Positions 8,357-17,266 are shown, counted from the stretch's first letter. The stretch is DNA of 64,000 nt from an uncultured Muribaculaceae bacterium (GCA_905233915.1 CAJOFM010000004.1:248001-312000); one strand, 5' to 3'. Numbers and translations are program-made. Notes: generated by a model not told the origin, from the letters alone.

Positions 8357-8935
8357 ATGACTTTAGTTGACACTTTACTGATTCTTATCCTGCTGGGAAG
8401 CGTGGTGCTGGGATACCGCAAGGGGTTCATTGGCCAGCTGTCATCACTCGTCTCGTGGGTTGTGGCCATTGTGCTGTGCTACAAGTGCGGTGAACTGGCC
8501 CAAAACATATTCCTTTCCATTATCCCCAGTGCAGCCGAGTGGCCACTGTCGGCCATCACCGTCAAGACGGTTTCGCTAGCGTTCGCATTCCTGATCATCA
8601 TGCTGGCCATCAGGCTCTTTATGCGCCTGTTCAAGGGTGCCCTGGATGCTGTAAAACTGGGATTTATCGACAAGTTGGGCGGCTCGCTGCTGTTCGTGTT
8701 CAAGTATGCCTTCATTCTGAGCATCATCCTGAATCTGCTCTATGCCATCAATCCCGACATGGAGACTTTCGGCACCAAACACATGCTCGACAACAAGCCT
8801 TATGAGCTGACGCTGGACCTGATGCCCATGGTGCTGGGCAGCGATAAGATGCCCAGTGACTCGCTCAAACTCTACCGCGACCTCATTGAGCCTGTTCCCG
8901 TCGATACCACCGCCTTTCCACCCATGCCACAGTAA
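8357..8935 (+). CDS. CvpA family membrane protein
   Basis: About 192 residues with four hydrophobic segments and the CvpA-family opening: ID/VDTLLILILLGSVVLGYRKGFI, where the GYRKG turn after the first helix is conserved. The E. coli member CvpA is linked to colicin V export and to purine operon context; in Bacteroidetes its role is unknown. The start at 8357 (MTLVDTLL) is chosen because the promoter box at 8324-8331 lies between it and the upstream ATG. The C-terminal 40 residues (SDSLKLYRDLIEPVP...) are soluble and family-variable. It is divergent from aroA. Confidence 0.83.
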   Translation: MTLVDTLLILILLGSVVLGYRKGFIGQLSSLVSWVVAIVLCYKCGELAQNIFLSIIPSAAEWPLSAITVKTVSLAFAFLIIMLAIRLFMRLFKGALDAVKLGFIDKLGGSLLFVFKYAFILSIILNLLYAINPDMETFGTKHMLDNKPYELTLDLMPMVLGSDKMPSDSLKLYRDLIEPVPVDTTAFPPMPQ

Positions 8936-8973
8936 TCTGTTAACTGCATCTTTGGGCGTTTTTTAAGGATGAA

Positions 8974-9005
8974 TTTGGCATTTCGCCCGACTTGCATTAC
9001 CTTTG
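8974..9005 (+). promoter_or_regulatory. Complete Bacteroidetes-type promoter
   Basis: A -33 TTTG at 8974-8977, a 20-base spacer and a -7 box TACCTTTG at 8998-9005, matching the known Bacteroides consensus exactly. It drives the zinc-ribbon gene at 9057. Confidence 0.75.
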
Positions 9006-9056
9006 CGGTTTGATTATTAAACGAAGTTTAATCTAACGATAAAATAAATCTGAATT

Positions 9057-10523
9057 ATGAGATGTCAACATTGCGGACACGAGGTTCCCGAGGGTTCGGT
9101 TTTCTGCAACAAATGCGGTTACCGCATGAGTAATGACATGGCTTGCCCCCACTGCGGCAAGCAGATTCCAGCAACGTCGGTTTTTTGCCCCGCCTGTGGC
9201 AAGGCCGTTGACCAGGAGGTGGAGCCCCCTACCCCCGCGTCAGCTACCCGTGTAGCCAACAGAACGCCCCAGCAGGGCCAGACCTACAACGAGCAGCGCC
9301 GTGCTGCCCAACAGCAGGCAGCCCGTCAGCCGGTGAACGCTTGGCAGCAACCCGAGCGCGATGACGACGATGACGACGATGACGACAACGAGGGAGGTCG
9401 TTCCAACTACAACCGCAACCTCATCATCGGTGCGGTGCTTGTGGTGCTTGCCATCGCCTTGTTGAGCATGCTGCGCCACTGCAACAGCCAGGAGAATGAC
9501 CGCCTCGAGGCCCGTGCCGACAGTGCCGCCCTCGTCGCCGACAGCAGCCAAGACCCGATGGCCGTGCTCACTGCCGAGTTGAGCCGCAACAGCCTCAGCG
9601 AGGACAAGGCCTACACGGGTTGCGCCGTCCGTTTTGACAGCACCGACCCCGACACGCCCGAGCGCATCGCCGGTGTGACCTACAAGGATGACACCGACCG
9701 CCCCTTCATTAAACTCTACACGCTCACCCGCGACGGTTCCCAGTGGAAAACTGAACTGGGCCAGACCAAATACTATGACGGACGCATCATCAGCATGGAC
9801 AACAGCTCGCTCATCGCCGATGCCATGTACGTGCCCCGTGCAGTGACCGTTGATGGCAAGCAATACCTGTACTTCGCCTTTCTCAATCACCTGAAAGGTG
9901 CCGGCGAGGGCAAGAACGGCCGCGTGACGCTCGCCTTGTATGACCCGGAAGCCAAGAAGTTGACTACCCTGACCTATGACGGCCAGATACGCTCGCGCAC
10001 CGACGGACGCCAGTATGTCTATACCCGTGGACCGCTGGAGAGCACCAGCGGCAGTGAGCGCCGATTCCTGCAGCAGGAGGCCGCCAACATCGGAGCCATC
10101 CGCGTAGCAACCCAGGAAGAGATTGACGCCGAGGAAGAGGCCAAGGCCAAGGAAGAAGAGGAAAAAGCCCTTGAAGGCGAGGAGAACGCCGATGCCAAGT
10201 GGGATCATGACAATGCCGAGAACATGGACAAGCTCAAACAGGGCGAGGAAGTGAAGATGAAGCCCACCCAGTATGACAAGCCCATCATCAACATGAAGGA
10301 GATCAAGGACAAGCTCGAGAACGACCGCTACCTGGTCTTCCTGGACACCAAGGGCTCGGTTGTCGGCTTCAACAAGAGCACCCGCAAGTATTTCACCATC
10401 TATGCCGGCAAGAACGGCACGGCATCGGGCATCAGCTTCAACGGTGACAACAGCGTGCTCATCAAGACCGCTGGAGGCTCCATCACCTATGACCTGGTGC
10501 ACGACCGCGCCAAGACCAATTAA
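9057..10523 (+). CDS. Double zinc-ribbon membrane protein
   Basis: A 488-residue protein. The first 50 residues hold two zinc ribbons: CQHC...CNKCG and CPHC...CPACG. A Gln/Arg-rich linker leads to a nine-residue Asp run near residue 105, then one membrane helix (about 120-139, LIIGAVLVVLAIALLSML). The rest is probably periplasmic or surface-exposed and includes a charged, Glu-rich coiled region at about 355-385 and a beta-rich end (LVFLDTKGSVVGFNKSTRKYF). Zinc-ribbon/TM proteins of this layout are common in Bacteroidetes but of unknown function. The acidic run is unusual and may mark a flexible or ion-binding linker. Confidence 0.8.
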   Translation: MRCQHCGHEVPEGSVFCNKCGYRMSNDMACPHCGKQIPATSVFCPACGKAVDQEVEPPTPASATRVANRTPQQGQTYNEQRRAAQQQAARQPVNAWQQPERDDDDDDDDDNEGGRSNYNRNLIIGAVLVVLAIALLSMLRHCNSQENDRLEARADSAALVADSSQDPMAVLTAELSRNSLSEDKAYTGCAVRFDSTDPDTPERIAGVTYKDDTDRPFIKLYTLTRDGSQWKTELGQTKYYDGRIISMDNSSLIADAMYVPRAVTVDGKQYLYFAFLNHLKGAGEGKNGRVTLALYDPEAKKLTTLTYDGQIRSRTDGRQYVYTRGPLESTSGSERRFLQQEAANIGAIRVATQEEIDAEEEAKAKEEEEKALEGEENADAKWDHDNAENMDKLKQGEEVKMKPTQYDKPIINMKEIKDKLENDRYLVFLDTKGSVVGFNKSTRKYFTIYAGKNGTASGISFNGDNSVLIKTAGGSITYDLVHDRAKTN

Positions 10524-10532
10524 TAAAGAGAC

Positions 10533-10640
10533 ATGACACCCGAACGACGTTATTACTTCTGGTTCTTCTTCAAGCTGAACATCATCATTGTGGGGCTTCT
10601 CGCCCTGCTATGGTGGCTCAACAACGTAGTTTATAATTAG
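10533..10640 (+). CDS. Small membrane protein of 35 residues
   Basis: An open frame starting ATG 10533, nine bases after the zinc-ribbon stop, and ending TAG at 10638-10640. The peptide opens MTPERRYYFWFFFKL and continues into a hydrophobic helix (NIIIVGLLALLWWL) with a short polar end (NNVVYN). The positive-inside RR near the start and the single helix fit a small inner-membrane protein. It is too short for most gene finders. The position in the same operon as the zinc-ribbon protein suggests a partner, but no function is known. The stop codon lies in the first unit of a heptad array. Confidence 0.6.
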   Translation: MTPERRYYFWFFFKLNIIIVGLLALLWWLNNVVYN

Positions 10641-10703
10641 TTAGAAGTTAGAAGTTAGGAGTTAGGAATGTTTGTACTAAAAACTTACAACTAAAAACTA
10701 TAT
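10634..10703 (+). repeat. Heptad arrays B1 and B2 (TTAGAAG and ACTAAAA units)
   Basis: B1 runs 10634-10668: TAATTAG, TTAGAAG twice, TTAGGAG, TTAGGAA. B2 runs 10676-10703: ACTAAAA, ACTTACA, ACTAAAA, ACTATAT, and ends directly against the ATG of the next gene. B1 contributes the stop codon of the 35-residue ORF. Confidence 0.88.
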
Positions 10704-11834
10704 ATGGTTGAAATAAGAGAAATCCAACCCACCAAGCGCAACCTGCTCAAGTTTGTGCACTTCCCCATCGACACGCTGTACCGCGACAGCAAGTATTTTG
10801 TACCCCCTCTGGTAACCGATGAGTTGAACACCCTGAGGCCTGACAAGAACCCCGCATTTGACTTCTGTGAGGCGGTTTATTATTTGGCTTATCGTGACGG
10901 CAAAATCGTGGGCCGCATCGCCGGCATCATCAACCACGTGTGCAACGAGCGTTCGGGCAAGAAGGAGGCACGCTTCAGCTACATCGACTTCATCGATGAT
11001 GCCGAGGTCGTTGACGCCCTCATCGACGCCGTGACCCGCTGGGGCAAGTCCAAGGGGATGGAGCATCTCACCGGTCCGTTGAGTTTCACCGACATGGACC
11101 CCGAGGGCATGCTCGTCGAGGGCTTTGACCGCGTGGGCACCAGCGGTGGCATCTACAACCACCCCTATTATCCCAAGCACATGGACCGTCTGGGCTTTGT
11201 CAAGGATGCCGACTGGGTGGAAATGTTGATTACCATACCTAAAGAGATTCCCGAGAAAATGGCTCGCATCTCCAACCTCGTCGCCCAGCGCTACAACCTG
11301 GAGACTATCAAGTACACCGACCGCAAGAAGCTTGTGGCCGACTATGGCGACGCCATCTTCAAGCTGATTAATGTTGCCTATGACGAGATATTCGGTTATT
11401 CTCCCCTGTCCGACAAACAGATCAAGCACTACATCAAGATGTACCTGCCTTTCCTGCCGCTCAACGACCTGGCTATGGCTGTTGAGAAGGAGACGCGGGA
11501 ACTCGTTGCCGTGGGCATCTCGATTCCCTCGATGGCCAGGGCGCTCATCAAGAACCGTGGCCGACTCTTCCCCATGGGATGGAAACCGCTGTTGCATGCA
11601 TTCAAGCATAACGACGTGGTGGACCTGATGCTCATCGCCGTCAAGCCCGAGTACCAGAACAAGGGCGTGAACTCGTTGCTATTCACCGACCTGATTCCCT
11701 GCTTCAACCAAAACGGCTACAAGTATGCCGAGAGCAACCGTGAGCTGGAGCTCAACTCCAAGGTGCTCAAGCAATGGGAATACTTTGAGCGCGATCAACA
11801 CAAGCGCCGCCGCGCCTACACCAAGGAGATTTGA
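10704..11834 (+). CDS. GNAT-superfamily N-acyltransferase-like protein
   Basis: A 376-residue cytoplasmic protein of a Bacteroidetes GNAT-like family. The C-terminal part has a GNAT acyl-CoA fold pattern: VDLMLIAVKPEYQNKGVNSLL, where the QNKG loop resembles the phosphate-binding Q/RxxGxG/A motif. The N-terminal part carries FVHFPIDTLYRDSKYFVPPL, also seen in the family. Substrate is unknown; the second half of the acceptor-binding region is not shared with characterised acetyltransferases. The start abuts a heptad array. It is followed by pgi after a second array. Annotated family members are simply called N-acetyltransferase. Confidence 0.75.
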   Translation: MVEIREIQPTKRNLLKFVHFPIDTLYRDSKYFVPPLVTDELNTLRPDKNPAFDFCEAVYYLAYRDGKIVGRIAGIINHVCNERSGKKEARFSYIDFIDDAEVVDALIDAVTRWGKSKGMEHLTGPLSFTDMDPEGMLVEGFDRVGTSGGIYNHPYYPKHMDRLGFVKDADWVEMLITIPKEIPEKMARISNLVAQRYNLETIKYTDRKKLVADYGDAIFKLINVAYDEIFGYSPLSDKQIKHYIKMYLPFLPLNDLAMAVEKETRELVAVGISIPSMARALIKNRGRLFPMGWKPLLHAFKHNDVVDLMLIAVKPEYQNKGVNSLLFTDLIPCFNQNGYKYAESNRELELNSKVLKQWEYFERDQHKRRRAYTKEI

Positions 11835-11836
11835 AA

Positions 11837-11885
11837 GGTTAAAGGTTAGAGGTTAATGGTTAAAGGTTAAAGGTTAAAGGTTAGA
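11837..11885 (+). repeat. Heptad array C (GGTTAAA units)
   Basis: Seven perfect-period units: GGTTAAA, GGTTAGA, GGTTAAT, GGTTAAA three times, GGTTAGA. It begins two bases after the TGA of the GNAT-like gene and leads into pgi. Every unit carries TAA or TAG in the sense direction. Confidence 0.92.
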
Positions 11886-11913
11886 GAGATTACAAACATT
11901 ATATAAAACGATT

Positions 11914-13233
11914 ATGGATAACTTCATTAGAGTCATCAGTAAATTTGCCCTCGAGGGGCTCAACGCACAAGCACTGCAGGATGCGGCACTTGCCGCCAAG
12001 CAGACGCTCGAGAGCGGTAGTGGTGCAGGCAACGATTTCCTGGGCTGGCTGCATCTGCCCAGCAGCATCGACGAGCAGCAACTGCAAGCCATTGAAAAGA
12101 GTGCAGAGCAGTTGCGCAGTGAGTGTGAATATGTCATCACCATCGGCATCGGTGGCAGCTATTTGGGCGCAAAGGCCGTGATTGAGGCCCTGAACGACCA
12201 CTTCGCCGCCTACAAGAGCGGTAACGGCCCCAAGGTGCTGTTTGCCGGTAACAACATCGGCGAGGACTACCTCTATGACTTGATGGATCTGGTGCGCGGA
12301 CACAAGTTCGGTATCATCGTCATCTCCAAATCGGGAACGACAACCGAACCCGCCATCGCCTTCCGCCTGTTCAAGGAAATGCTTGAGAAGCAGGAGGGCA
12401 AGGAGTTTGCACAGCGCAACATCATTGCCGTGACCGATGCCCGCCGTGGCGCCCTGCGCGGCCTTGCCACCCAAGAGGGCTATGCCACCTATGTCATCCC
12501 CGATGACGTGGGCGGCCGCTTCTCGGTGCTCACCCCTGTGGGCTTGCTGCCTATCGCTGTGGCCGGTTTTGACATCCGCGCCCTCGTGGCAGGAGCCGTC
12601 GAGATGGAAAAGGACGGAGACGAGCAAGTGCTCAACTATGCCATCGCCCGCAACGCCTTGTACCAGAACGGCAAGAAGATTGAGATTTTGGTCAACTTCG
12701 TTCCTCGTCTGCACTTCCTGGCCGAGTGGTGGAAGCAGCTCTATGGCGAGAGTGAGGGCAAGGACCACAAGGGCATCTTCCCCGCCAGCGTGGACTTCAC
12801 CACCGACCTGCACAGCATGGGCCAGTGGATCCAGGACGGCGAGCGCACCATCTTTGAGACGGTGGTCAGCGTGGGCGACCAGCAGCACGAGGTCATCATC
12901 CCCAGCGATGACGAGGACCTTGACGGCCTGAATTACATTGCCGGCAAGAATGTGGACTACGTCAACAAGATGGCCGAGCTGGGAACACGCCTTGCCCACA
13001 TCGACGGCGGCGTGCCCAACCTGCTGATTACCGTGCCCGCGCTCACCGAGCGTTATCTGGGCCAACTCATCTACTTCTTTGAGAAAGGTTGCGGCGTGAG
13101 CGGCTACATGCTGGGCGTGAATCCCTTCAACCAGCCCGGTGTTGAGGCTTACAAGAAGAACATGTTCGCCTTGCTGGAGAAACCCGGCCACGAGGAAGCT
13201 ACTGCTGCCATCAAAGCAAGACTCAAACAATAA
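11914..13233 (+). CDS. pgi: Glucose-6-phosphate isomerase
   Basis: Interconverts glucose-6-phosphate and fructose-6-phosphate in glycolysis and gluconeogenesis. The 439-residue length fits the short bacterial PGI clade. The phosphosugar-binding signature is visible as [14 protein letters not shown] and [12 protein letters not shown], and the second as [10 protein letters not shown] with the C-terminal signature around [16 protein letters not shown]. The catalytic Glu lies in the conserved block around residue 280. It is preceded by heptad array C and followed by array D. The enzyme is cytosolic. Confidence 0.96.
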   Translation: MDNFIRVISKFALEGLNAQALQDAALAAKQTLESGSGAGNDFLGWLHLPSSIDEQQLQAIEKSAEQLRSECEYVITIGIGGSYLGAKAVIEALNDHFAAYKSGNGPKVLFAGNNIGEDYLYDLMDLVRGHKFGIIVISKSGTTTEPAIAFRLFKEMLEKQEGKEFAQRNIIAVTDARRGALRGLATQEGYATYVIPDDVGGRFSVLTPVGLLPIAVAGFDIRALVAGAVEMEKDGDEQVLNYAIARNALYQNGKKIEILVNFVPRLHFLAEWWKQLYGESEGKDHKGIFPASVDFTTDLHSMGQWIQDGERTIFETVVSVGDQQHEVIIPSDDEDLDGLNYIAGKNVDYVNKMAELGTRLAHIDGGVPNLLITVPALTERYLGQLIYFFEKGCGVSGYMLGVNPFNQPGVEAYKKNMFALLEKPGHEEATAAIKARLKQ

Positions 13234-13260
13234 TAACACATAAACTACTAAAGGCTTAAA

Positions 13261-13316
13261 ACTAGCGACTAGAAACTATAGACTAGGGACTGGAAACTAG
13301 AAACTAAAAATTAAAA
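13261..13316 (+). repeat. Heptad array D (ACTAGAA units)
   Basis: Eight consecutive units: ACTAGCG, ACTAGAA, ACTATAG, ACTAGGG, ACTGGAA, ACTAGAA, ACTAAAA, ATTAAAA. It ends two bases before the ATG at 13319, so it forms the leader of the CoA-transferase gene if transcribed. Confidence 0.92.
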
Positions 13317-13318
13317 CA

Positions 13319-14818
13319 ATGATTTATCCGATTCTTTCGGCCGAGGAAGCCGCCGAATTTGTACAAAATGGCTTCACCGTGGGCGTTTCGGGCTTTACAT
13401 CACCCGGTTGTCCTCAAGCAGTGCCCGTTGCCATTGCCGAGCGCGCCAAGCGTGAGCATGCAGCAGGCCGCGAGTTCAAGATCAACCTGTTCAGTGGCGC
13501 TTCGACCAGCGACCACATCGACGGTGAGTTGACACGCGCCGATGCCCTGAACTTCCGCACTCCCTATCAGTCGCATCCCGACATGCGCAAGGCCATCAAC
13601 GGAGGTGCCATTCACTATAACGACCGTCACCTGAGCGAGTTGGCTCAAGAGTTCCGCTATGGTTTCTATGGCAAGATGGACATCGCTATCGTTGAGGCTC
13701 AGAGCATCACCGACGATGGTGAGATCCTGCTGGGCACGTCGATGGGCAACACCGCTACCTGGCTCAAGATGGCCGACAAGGTGATTGTCGAGGTCAATGA
13801 CCAGATTCCCGAGACCATCCGCGGCATGCACGACGTGTACACACCCAACGATCCCCCTTACCGTCGCGAGATTCCTATCTATACCCCTCATGACCGTGTG
13901 GGTACTCCCACCGCTCATGTTGATCCCAAGAAGGTGCTGGGCGTTGTCAAGACTTCGCTGCCCATCAGCAAGGAGGGTGCCTTTACCCCCGTTGATGAAG
14001 TGACCGCCGCCATCGGCCGCAACGTGTGTGCTTTCCTCGTCAATGAGTTGAAGGCCGGCCGCATCCCCAAGGAGTTCCTGCCCCTGCAGAGTGGTGTGGG
14101 CAACATCGCCAACGCTGTGCTCGACGCCCTGGACAAGAGCGACGACATTCCCCCGTTCGAGATGTACACCGAGGTGATCCAAGACAGCGTTCTGGAGCTG
14201 CTCGAGAGCGGCAAGTGTAAGTTTGCCAGCACCTGCTCGATGACTTTCTCCAGCGGTGCCATGACCGAGTTCTTTGAGAAGGGCGAGGCCCTGCACAACA
14301 AGGTGCTCATGCGTCCCAGCGAGATCAGCAACAACCCCGAGGTGGTTCGTCGCTTGGGTGTCATCACAATGAACACGGCCATCGAGGCCGACATCTACGG
14401 TCACATTAACTCGACTCACGTGAGCGGTACCCGCCTGATGAACGGTGTGGGCGGTTCGGGCGACTTCACCCGCAATGCCTACATCAGCATCTTCCTGTGC
14501 CCGTCGATCAAGAAGGACGACTGCATCAGCACCATCGTGCCCATGGTATCCTATCCCGACCACAACCCGCACTCGGTGGATATCATCATCACCGACCAGG
14601 GTATCGCCGACCTGCGCGGCAAGGATCCCGTGCAGAGTGCCCACGAGATTATCGAGCATGCCGCTCATCCCGTTTACCGTCCCTTGCTGCGTGAGTACCT
14701 CAACCTCGCCAAGAAGGGCCACGTGATGATGAACCCCGACATCGCATTTGCTTTCCACAGCACACTGATGCACGAGGGCGACATGCGCAAGACCGACTAC
14801 TCCAAGTTCATGAAGTAA
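13319..14818 (+). CDS. Acetyl-CoA hydrolase/transferase family: succinate/acetate CoA-transferase
   Basis: A 499-residue class I CoA-transferase that most likely moves CoA between succinyl-CoA and acetate or propionate. Two AcetylCoA_hydro domains are visible. The C-terminal domain has the family block VITMNTAIEADIYGHINST, with the Glu that forms the CoA-thioester intermediate, followed by GVGGSGDFTRNA, the oxyanion/CoA loop. This enzyme closes the succinate-propionate pathway of Bacteroidales, regenerating succinyl-CoA; meaB at 40278 fits that picture. Names such as cat1 or scpC exist, but substrate is inferred from the organism, so I leave the symbol blank. A strong terminator hairpin follows at 14888-14918. 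Confidence 0.9.
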   Translation: MIYPILSAEEAAEFVQNGFTVGVSGFTSPGCPQAVPVAIAERAKREHAAGREFKINLFSGASTSDHIDGELTRADALNFRTPYQSHPDMRKAINGGAIHYNDRHLSELAQEFRYGFYGKMDIAIVEAQSITDDGEILLGTSMGNTATWLKMADKVIVEVNDQIPETIRGMHDVYTPNDPPYRREIPIYTPHDRVGTPTAHVDPKKVLGVVKTSLPISKEGAFTPVDEVTAAIGRNVCAFLVNELKAGRIPKEFLPLQSGVGNIANAVLDALDKSDDIPPFEMYTEVIQDSVLELLESGKCKFASTCSMTFSSGAMTEFFEKGEALHNKVLMRPSEISNNPEVVRRLGVITMNTAIEADIYGHINSTHVSGTRLMNGVGGSGDFTRNAYISIFLCPSIKKDDCISTIVPMVSYPDHNPHSVDIIITDQGIADLRGKDPVQSAHEIIEHAAHPVYRPLLREYLNLAKKGHVMMNPDIAFAFHSTLMHEGDMRKTDYSKFMK

Positions 14819-14819
14819 T

Positions 14820-14882
14820 TTAGGCTTTAGGTGTTAGGCTTTAGGGATAACTATAACTAAAACTAAGGACTAGAAACTAAAA
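14820..14882 (+). repeat. Heptad array E (TTAGGCT then ACTAAAA units)
   Basis: TTAGGCT, TTAGGTG, TTAGGCT, TTAGGGA at 14820-14847, then mixed 6- and 7-base units (ACTATA, ACTAAA, ACTAAGG, ACTAGAA, ACTAAAA). It combines two unit families in one place and starts just after the TAA of the CoA-transferase. Confidence 0.88.
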
Positions 14883-14887
14883 ATACG

Positions 14888-14918
14888 ACTGCTGGCGGGC
14901 ATGATGCCTGCCAGCAGT
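14888..14918. terminator. Strong bidirectional terminator
   Basis: Hairpin with arms ACTGCTGG and CCAGCAGT extended by further pairs around a short loop. A T-run follows on the plus strand (14921-14927) and an A-run precedes it, giving a T-run on the minus strand. It separates convergent genes. Confidence 0.85.
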
Positions 14919-14949
14919 CATATTTTTGGCTATTGCTGACCCAGGTATA

Positions 14950-15420
14950 TTAAAAATCTATGGGGACAACATTCATGGGAAGGACTCCGAAGTGGTAAAC
15001 CGTGAGTGGCTTACTCTCCTTCACCACGTCATTATCTTTCTTGACGCGATAAAGTTTGACAACAACCACGGTATTACCTTCATAATCACCATAAGCGTGC
15101 TTATAGGCCATGTAGATGTTATTACATGCTGCGAGGGCAGCTGAATCATCACCCTTGAGGTTATCTTCGGGATAAGCTTCTTGCAAAGCTTCCTTCATGC
15201 GACGTATTACATTGGATACTATATCCACCGTCCTATCGGGCATCGTGCCCTGGTTCTCGTCATCATCCGAGAGGGATAGCCTTATCTGAGTGTCAATCGA
15301 CAAATAATAGCCGATGAACCAATCGGGCTCGTCATTGCCGCAGGAACATGGAATGAACAGACACGAGAGCAAGACCAGCGTGGACAATATCAGTCGTTTG
15401 GGAAAATTGGTTAACTTCAT
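14950..15420 (-). CDS. Predicted lipoprotein, unknown function
   Basis: About 156 residues. The start at 15420 (MKLTNFPKRL) is preferred because it opens a normal lipoprotein signal: basic residues, a hydrophobic core (LILSTLVLLSCLFIP), then CSCG, either Cys of which could be lipidated. Upstream ATGs at 15423 and 15459 would add unneeded residues. The mature part starts with an acidic, flexible stretch and has DTQIRLSLSDDDENQG, a pattern seen in exported Bacteroidetes proteins. No domain is recognised. It converges on the CoA-transferase gene across the shared terminator. Confidence 0.68.
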   Translation of the reverse strand: MKLTNFPKRLILSTLVLLSCLFIPCSCGNDEPDWFIGYYLSIDTQIRLSLSDDDENQGTMPDRTVDIVSNVIRRMKEALQEAYPEDNLKGDDSAALAACNNIYMAYKHAYGDYEGNTVVVVKLYRVKKDNDVVKESKPLTVYHFGVLPMNVVPIDF

Positions 15421-15540
15421 CATATCACATTTCATTAGAGTTAGTGGATGACAATTCACTCGAAACAGTCAAGTGCTGCCGAAGCGGACTTGAATAATGG
15501 CAAAAGTAATCATGTTCAGTGAAATGTGCAACAAAAGTTG

Positions 15541-15548
15541 TAATTTTG
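15541..15548 (+). promoter_or_regulatory. Promoter -7 box for the EamA gene
   Basis: TAATTTTG, 15 bases before the ATG at 15564. It implies a very short leader and rules out the upstream ATG at 15519 as the start. Confidence 0.55.
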
Positions 15549-15563
15549 CGGCTTGAAAAAGAT

Positions 15564-16472
15564 ATGATTACCGATAACGCCAAAAATAAAGACCTGAAGG
15601 CGCATGGCGCCATGCTGCTGGCCATGGTGCTGTTTGGGCTGATGGCCACCTTCTCCAAGGACGTGCTGACCAACGGCGGCATCACCGGTCCGCAACTGGT
15701 GGCCTTCAGAATCTGCGGCGCGGCCATCCTGTTTTGGGTGGGGTCGCTGATTGTCCCTCAACAGCGTGTTGAGCGCCGTGACCTGCTCAAGATTGTGGGA
15801 GCCAGTTTCTTTGGATTTGTGATGGCCCAGGGCGGCTACATCGTGGGCTTGAGCCTCACTTCTCCCATCAATGCCACCATCGAGCTGACCACGATGCCCA
15901 TTTTCACGCTCATCTTGTCGGCATTCATCCTGCACGAGCGCATCACGCCACGGCGGGCAGTGGGTATCGCGTTAGGCTTCACGGGAGCCATCCTGCTGAT
16001 TACCCGCACCACCGCTGGCGGCGGCAGACAGACCGACTTTCGCGGCGACCTGCTCATCCTTGTCGCCCAGGTGGGCTATGCCTTCTACCTGACGCATTAT
16101 GCCCAGCTGTTCCGCAAGTATGACGCCTTCACGTTCAACAAGTGGACATTCACCTTTGCCAGCCTGATGATACTGCCGTTCACCCTACCCCACATCGTCC
16201 AGATCGACTGGCCTGCATTGAGCGCGAGAACCGCCACCGAAATCATCTATATCGTGGCTGCTGCGACCTTCTTCACCTTCCTGCTCGTCGTGTTCGCCCA
16301 GCGCCGCTTGATGCCCACCACCGTGAGCGTCTATAACTATGTGCAGCCCTTTGTCGCTGTAGTGGCCAGCATGGCGATGGGCCTGGCCACGCCGCAGTGG
16401 ATGCATGCTGTAGCCGCCGCGCTCATCTTCACGGGTGTGTGGCTTGTCGTCAACAGCCACCACCAAAAGTGA
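15564..16472 (+). CDS. EamA/DMT family transporter
   Basis: About 302 residues with ten predicted membrane helices arranged as two EamA repeats (about 15-145 and 165-295), the drug/metabolite transporter layout. The first repeat starts AMLLAMVLFGLMATFSKDVL; the second has LILVAQVGYAFYLTHYAQLF. The substrate of such proteins cannot be predicted; relatives move amino acids, nucleosides or polyamines out of or into the cell. The start was chosen using the promoter at 15541-15548. It converges with the GYF-domain gene. Confidence 0.88.
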   Translation: MITDNAKNKDLKAHGAMLLAMVLFGLMATFSKDVLTNGGITGPQLVAFRICGAAILFWVGSLIVPQQRVERRDLLKIVGASFFGFVMAQGGYIVGLSLTSPINATIELTTMPIFTLILSAFILHERITPRRAVGIALGFTGAILLITRTTAGGGRQTDFRGDLLILVAQVGYAFYLTHYAQLFRKYDAFTFNKWTFTFASLMILPFTLPHIVQIDWPALSARTATEIIYIVAAATFFTFLLVVFAQRRLMPTTVSVYNYVQPFVAVVASMAMGLATPQWMHAVAAALIFTGVWLVVNSHHQK

Positions 16473-16477
16473 GCACA

Positions 16478-16506
16478 CAAAAAAACCGCCCCATAAAGGA
16501 GCGGTT
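16478..16506 (-). terminator. Intrinsic terminator for the GYF-domain gene
   Basis: Stem AACCGC/GCGGTT (16484-16489 and 16501-16506). On the minus strand the stem is followed by seven or more T. It lies between convergent genes, so it may also slow EamA transcripts. Confidence 0.75.
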
Positions 16507-16533
16507 AGTATCCAGTTAAATACTATGCTTTAA

Positions 16534-17232
16534 TCATAAGCCAAAGAGATGGTACAGTCCTGTGACGCCTGAGCCCTCTTGAATCTGCTCCAGCAGGCCG
16601 GGATTGTTCATGATGGTGAAAGCACCATAGACGGCGGCAGCAATACCCACACCGACGGTGATGAGCAACCACATCTTGGCCGAAGCCGACTTCTTCTCGG
16701 CACCAGCCTGGTCACCCTTCATGAAACTGGACTTCACGCCCATGGCCTTGACAATCGCAATGATGCCGGGAATCAGGCCGATTAAGGGCACGCCGCAGCA
16801 CAAGCTCGACACAATGGTTGCCACGATCGACTCGGTGAGCCAGGTCTTGGGCATCACGTTGCGGCTGGGCTGGTTGGTCGTGCTGGGGCCGTATTGAGGC
16901 GGAGCATAGGGCTGGTTGGTCTGGCCCTGGCCATAGGGAGTGCCATAGGGCGCAGGTTGCTGTTGCTGCTGCCCGCCGAAGGGGGGCACTTGGGGAAGCT
17001 GCACCTCACCCATGGGGGGCGTTGGTGGGAGCTGCATGTCCACATTGCCTGGATTGAAAGTTGTCCCCGAGAGCAATGCGTTGAGTTCGGGCACCTGGCT
17101 GGCCGAGGTCCAGTTGGGCATTCCCTCACACCACACCAGCGAATTGACAGTCAAGCCGTGTGCCAGCAGTTCATTAGGCTCAAACGGGCCCGCAGGCTGG
17201 CCATTCTCTGCAATATAGTATTTCATCGTCAT
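16534..17232 (-). CDS. GYF_2-domain membrane protein of CD225/dispanin type
   Basis: A 232-residue protein. Residues 4-50 are a GYF_2 domain (KYYIAENGQPAGPFEPNELL... LVWCEGMPNW), a proline-peptide or protein-binding fold. A Pro/Gln-rich linker follows (about 70-125), then two hydrophobic segments at about 132-165 and 189-212 with the CD225-like GVPLIGLIPGIIAIVKA between them. It probably sits in the membrane with the GYF domain in the cytoplasm. The function in bacteria is unknown. MTMKYY offers two possible starts six bases apart. A promoter box lies at 17267-17274. Confidence 0.8.
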   Translation of the reverse strand: MTMKYYIAENGQPAGPFEPNELLAHGLTVNSLVWCEGMPNWTSASQVPELNALLSGTTFNPGNVDMQLPPTPPMGEVQLPQVPPFGGQQQQQPAPYGTPYGQGQTNQPYAPPQYGPSTTNQPSRNVMPKTWLTESIVATIVSSLCCGVPLIGLIPGIIAIVKAMGVKSSFMKGDQAGAEKKSASAKMWLLITVGVGIAAAVYGAFTIMNNPGLLEQIQEGSGVTGLYHLFGL

Positions 17233-17266
17233 TAAGTGTTATGTGGTTGAACGTGTTAATCTCTTG

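Noticed and set aside
9240-10502. A 420-codon open frame on the minus strand opposite the zinc-ribbon gene
   Set aside because: It mirrors the codon pattern of the plus-strand gene, shows no domain, and has low-complexity Val/Leu-rich sequence. Similar long frames at 13400-14773 and 36874-38334 are shadows of pgi-side and rnr genes for the same reason.
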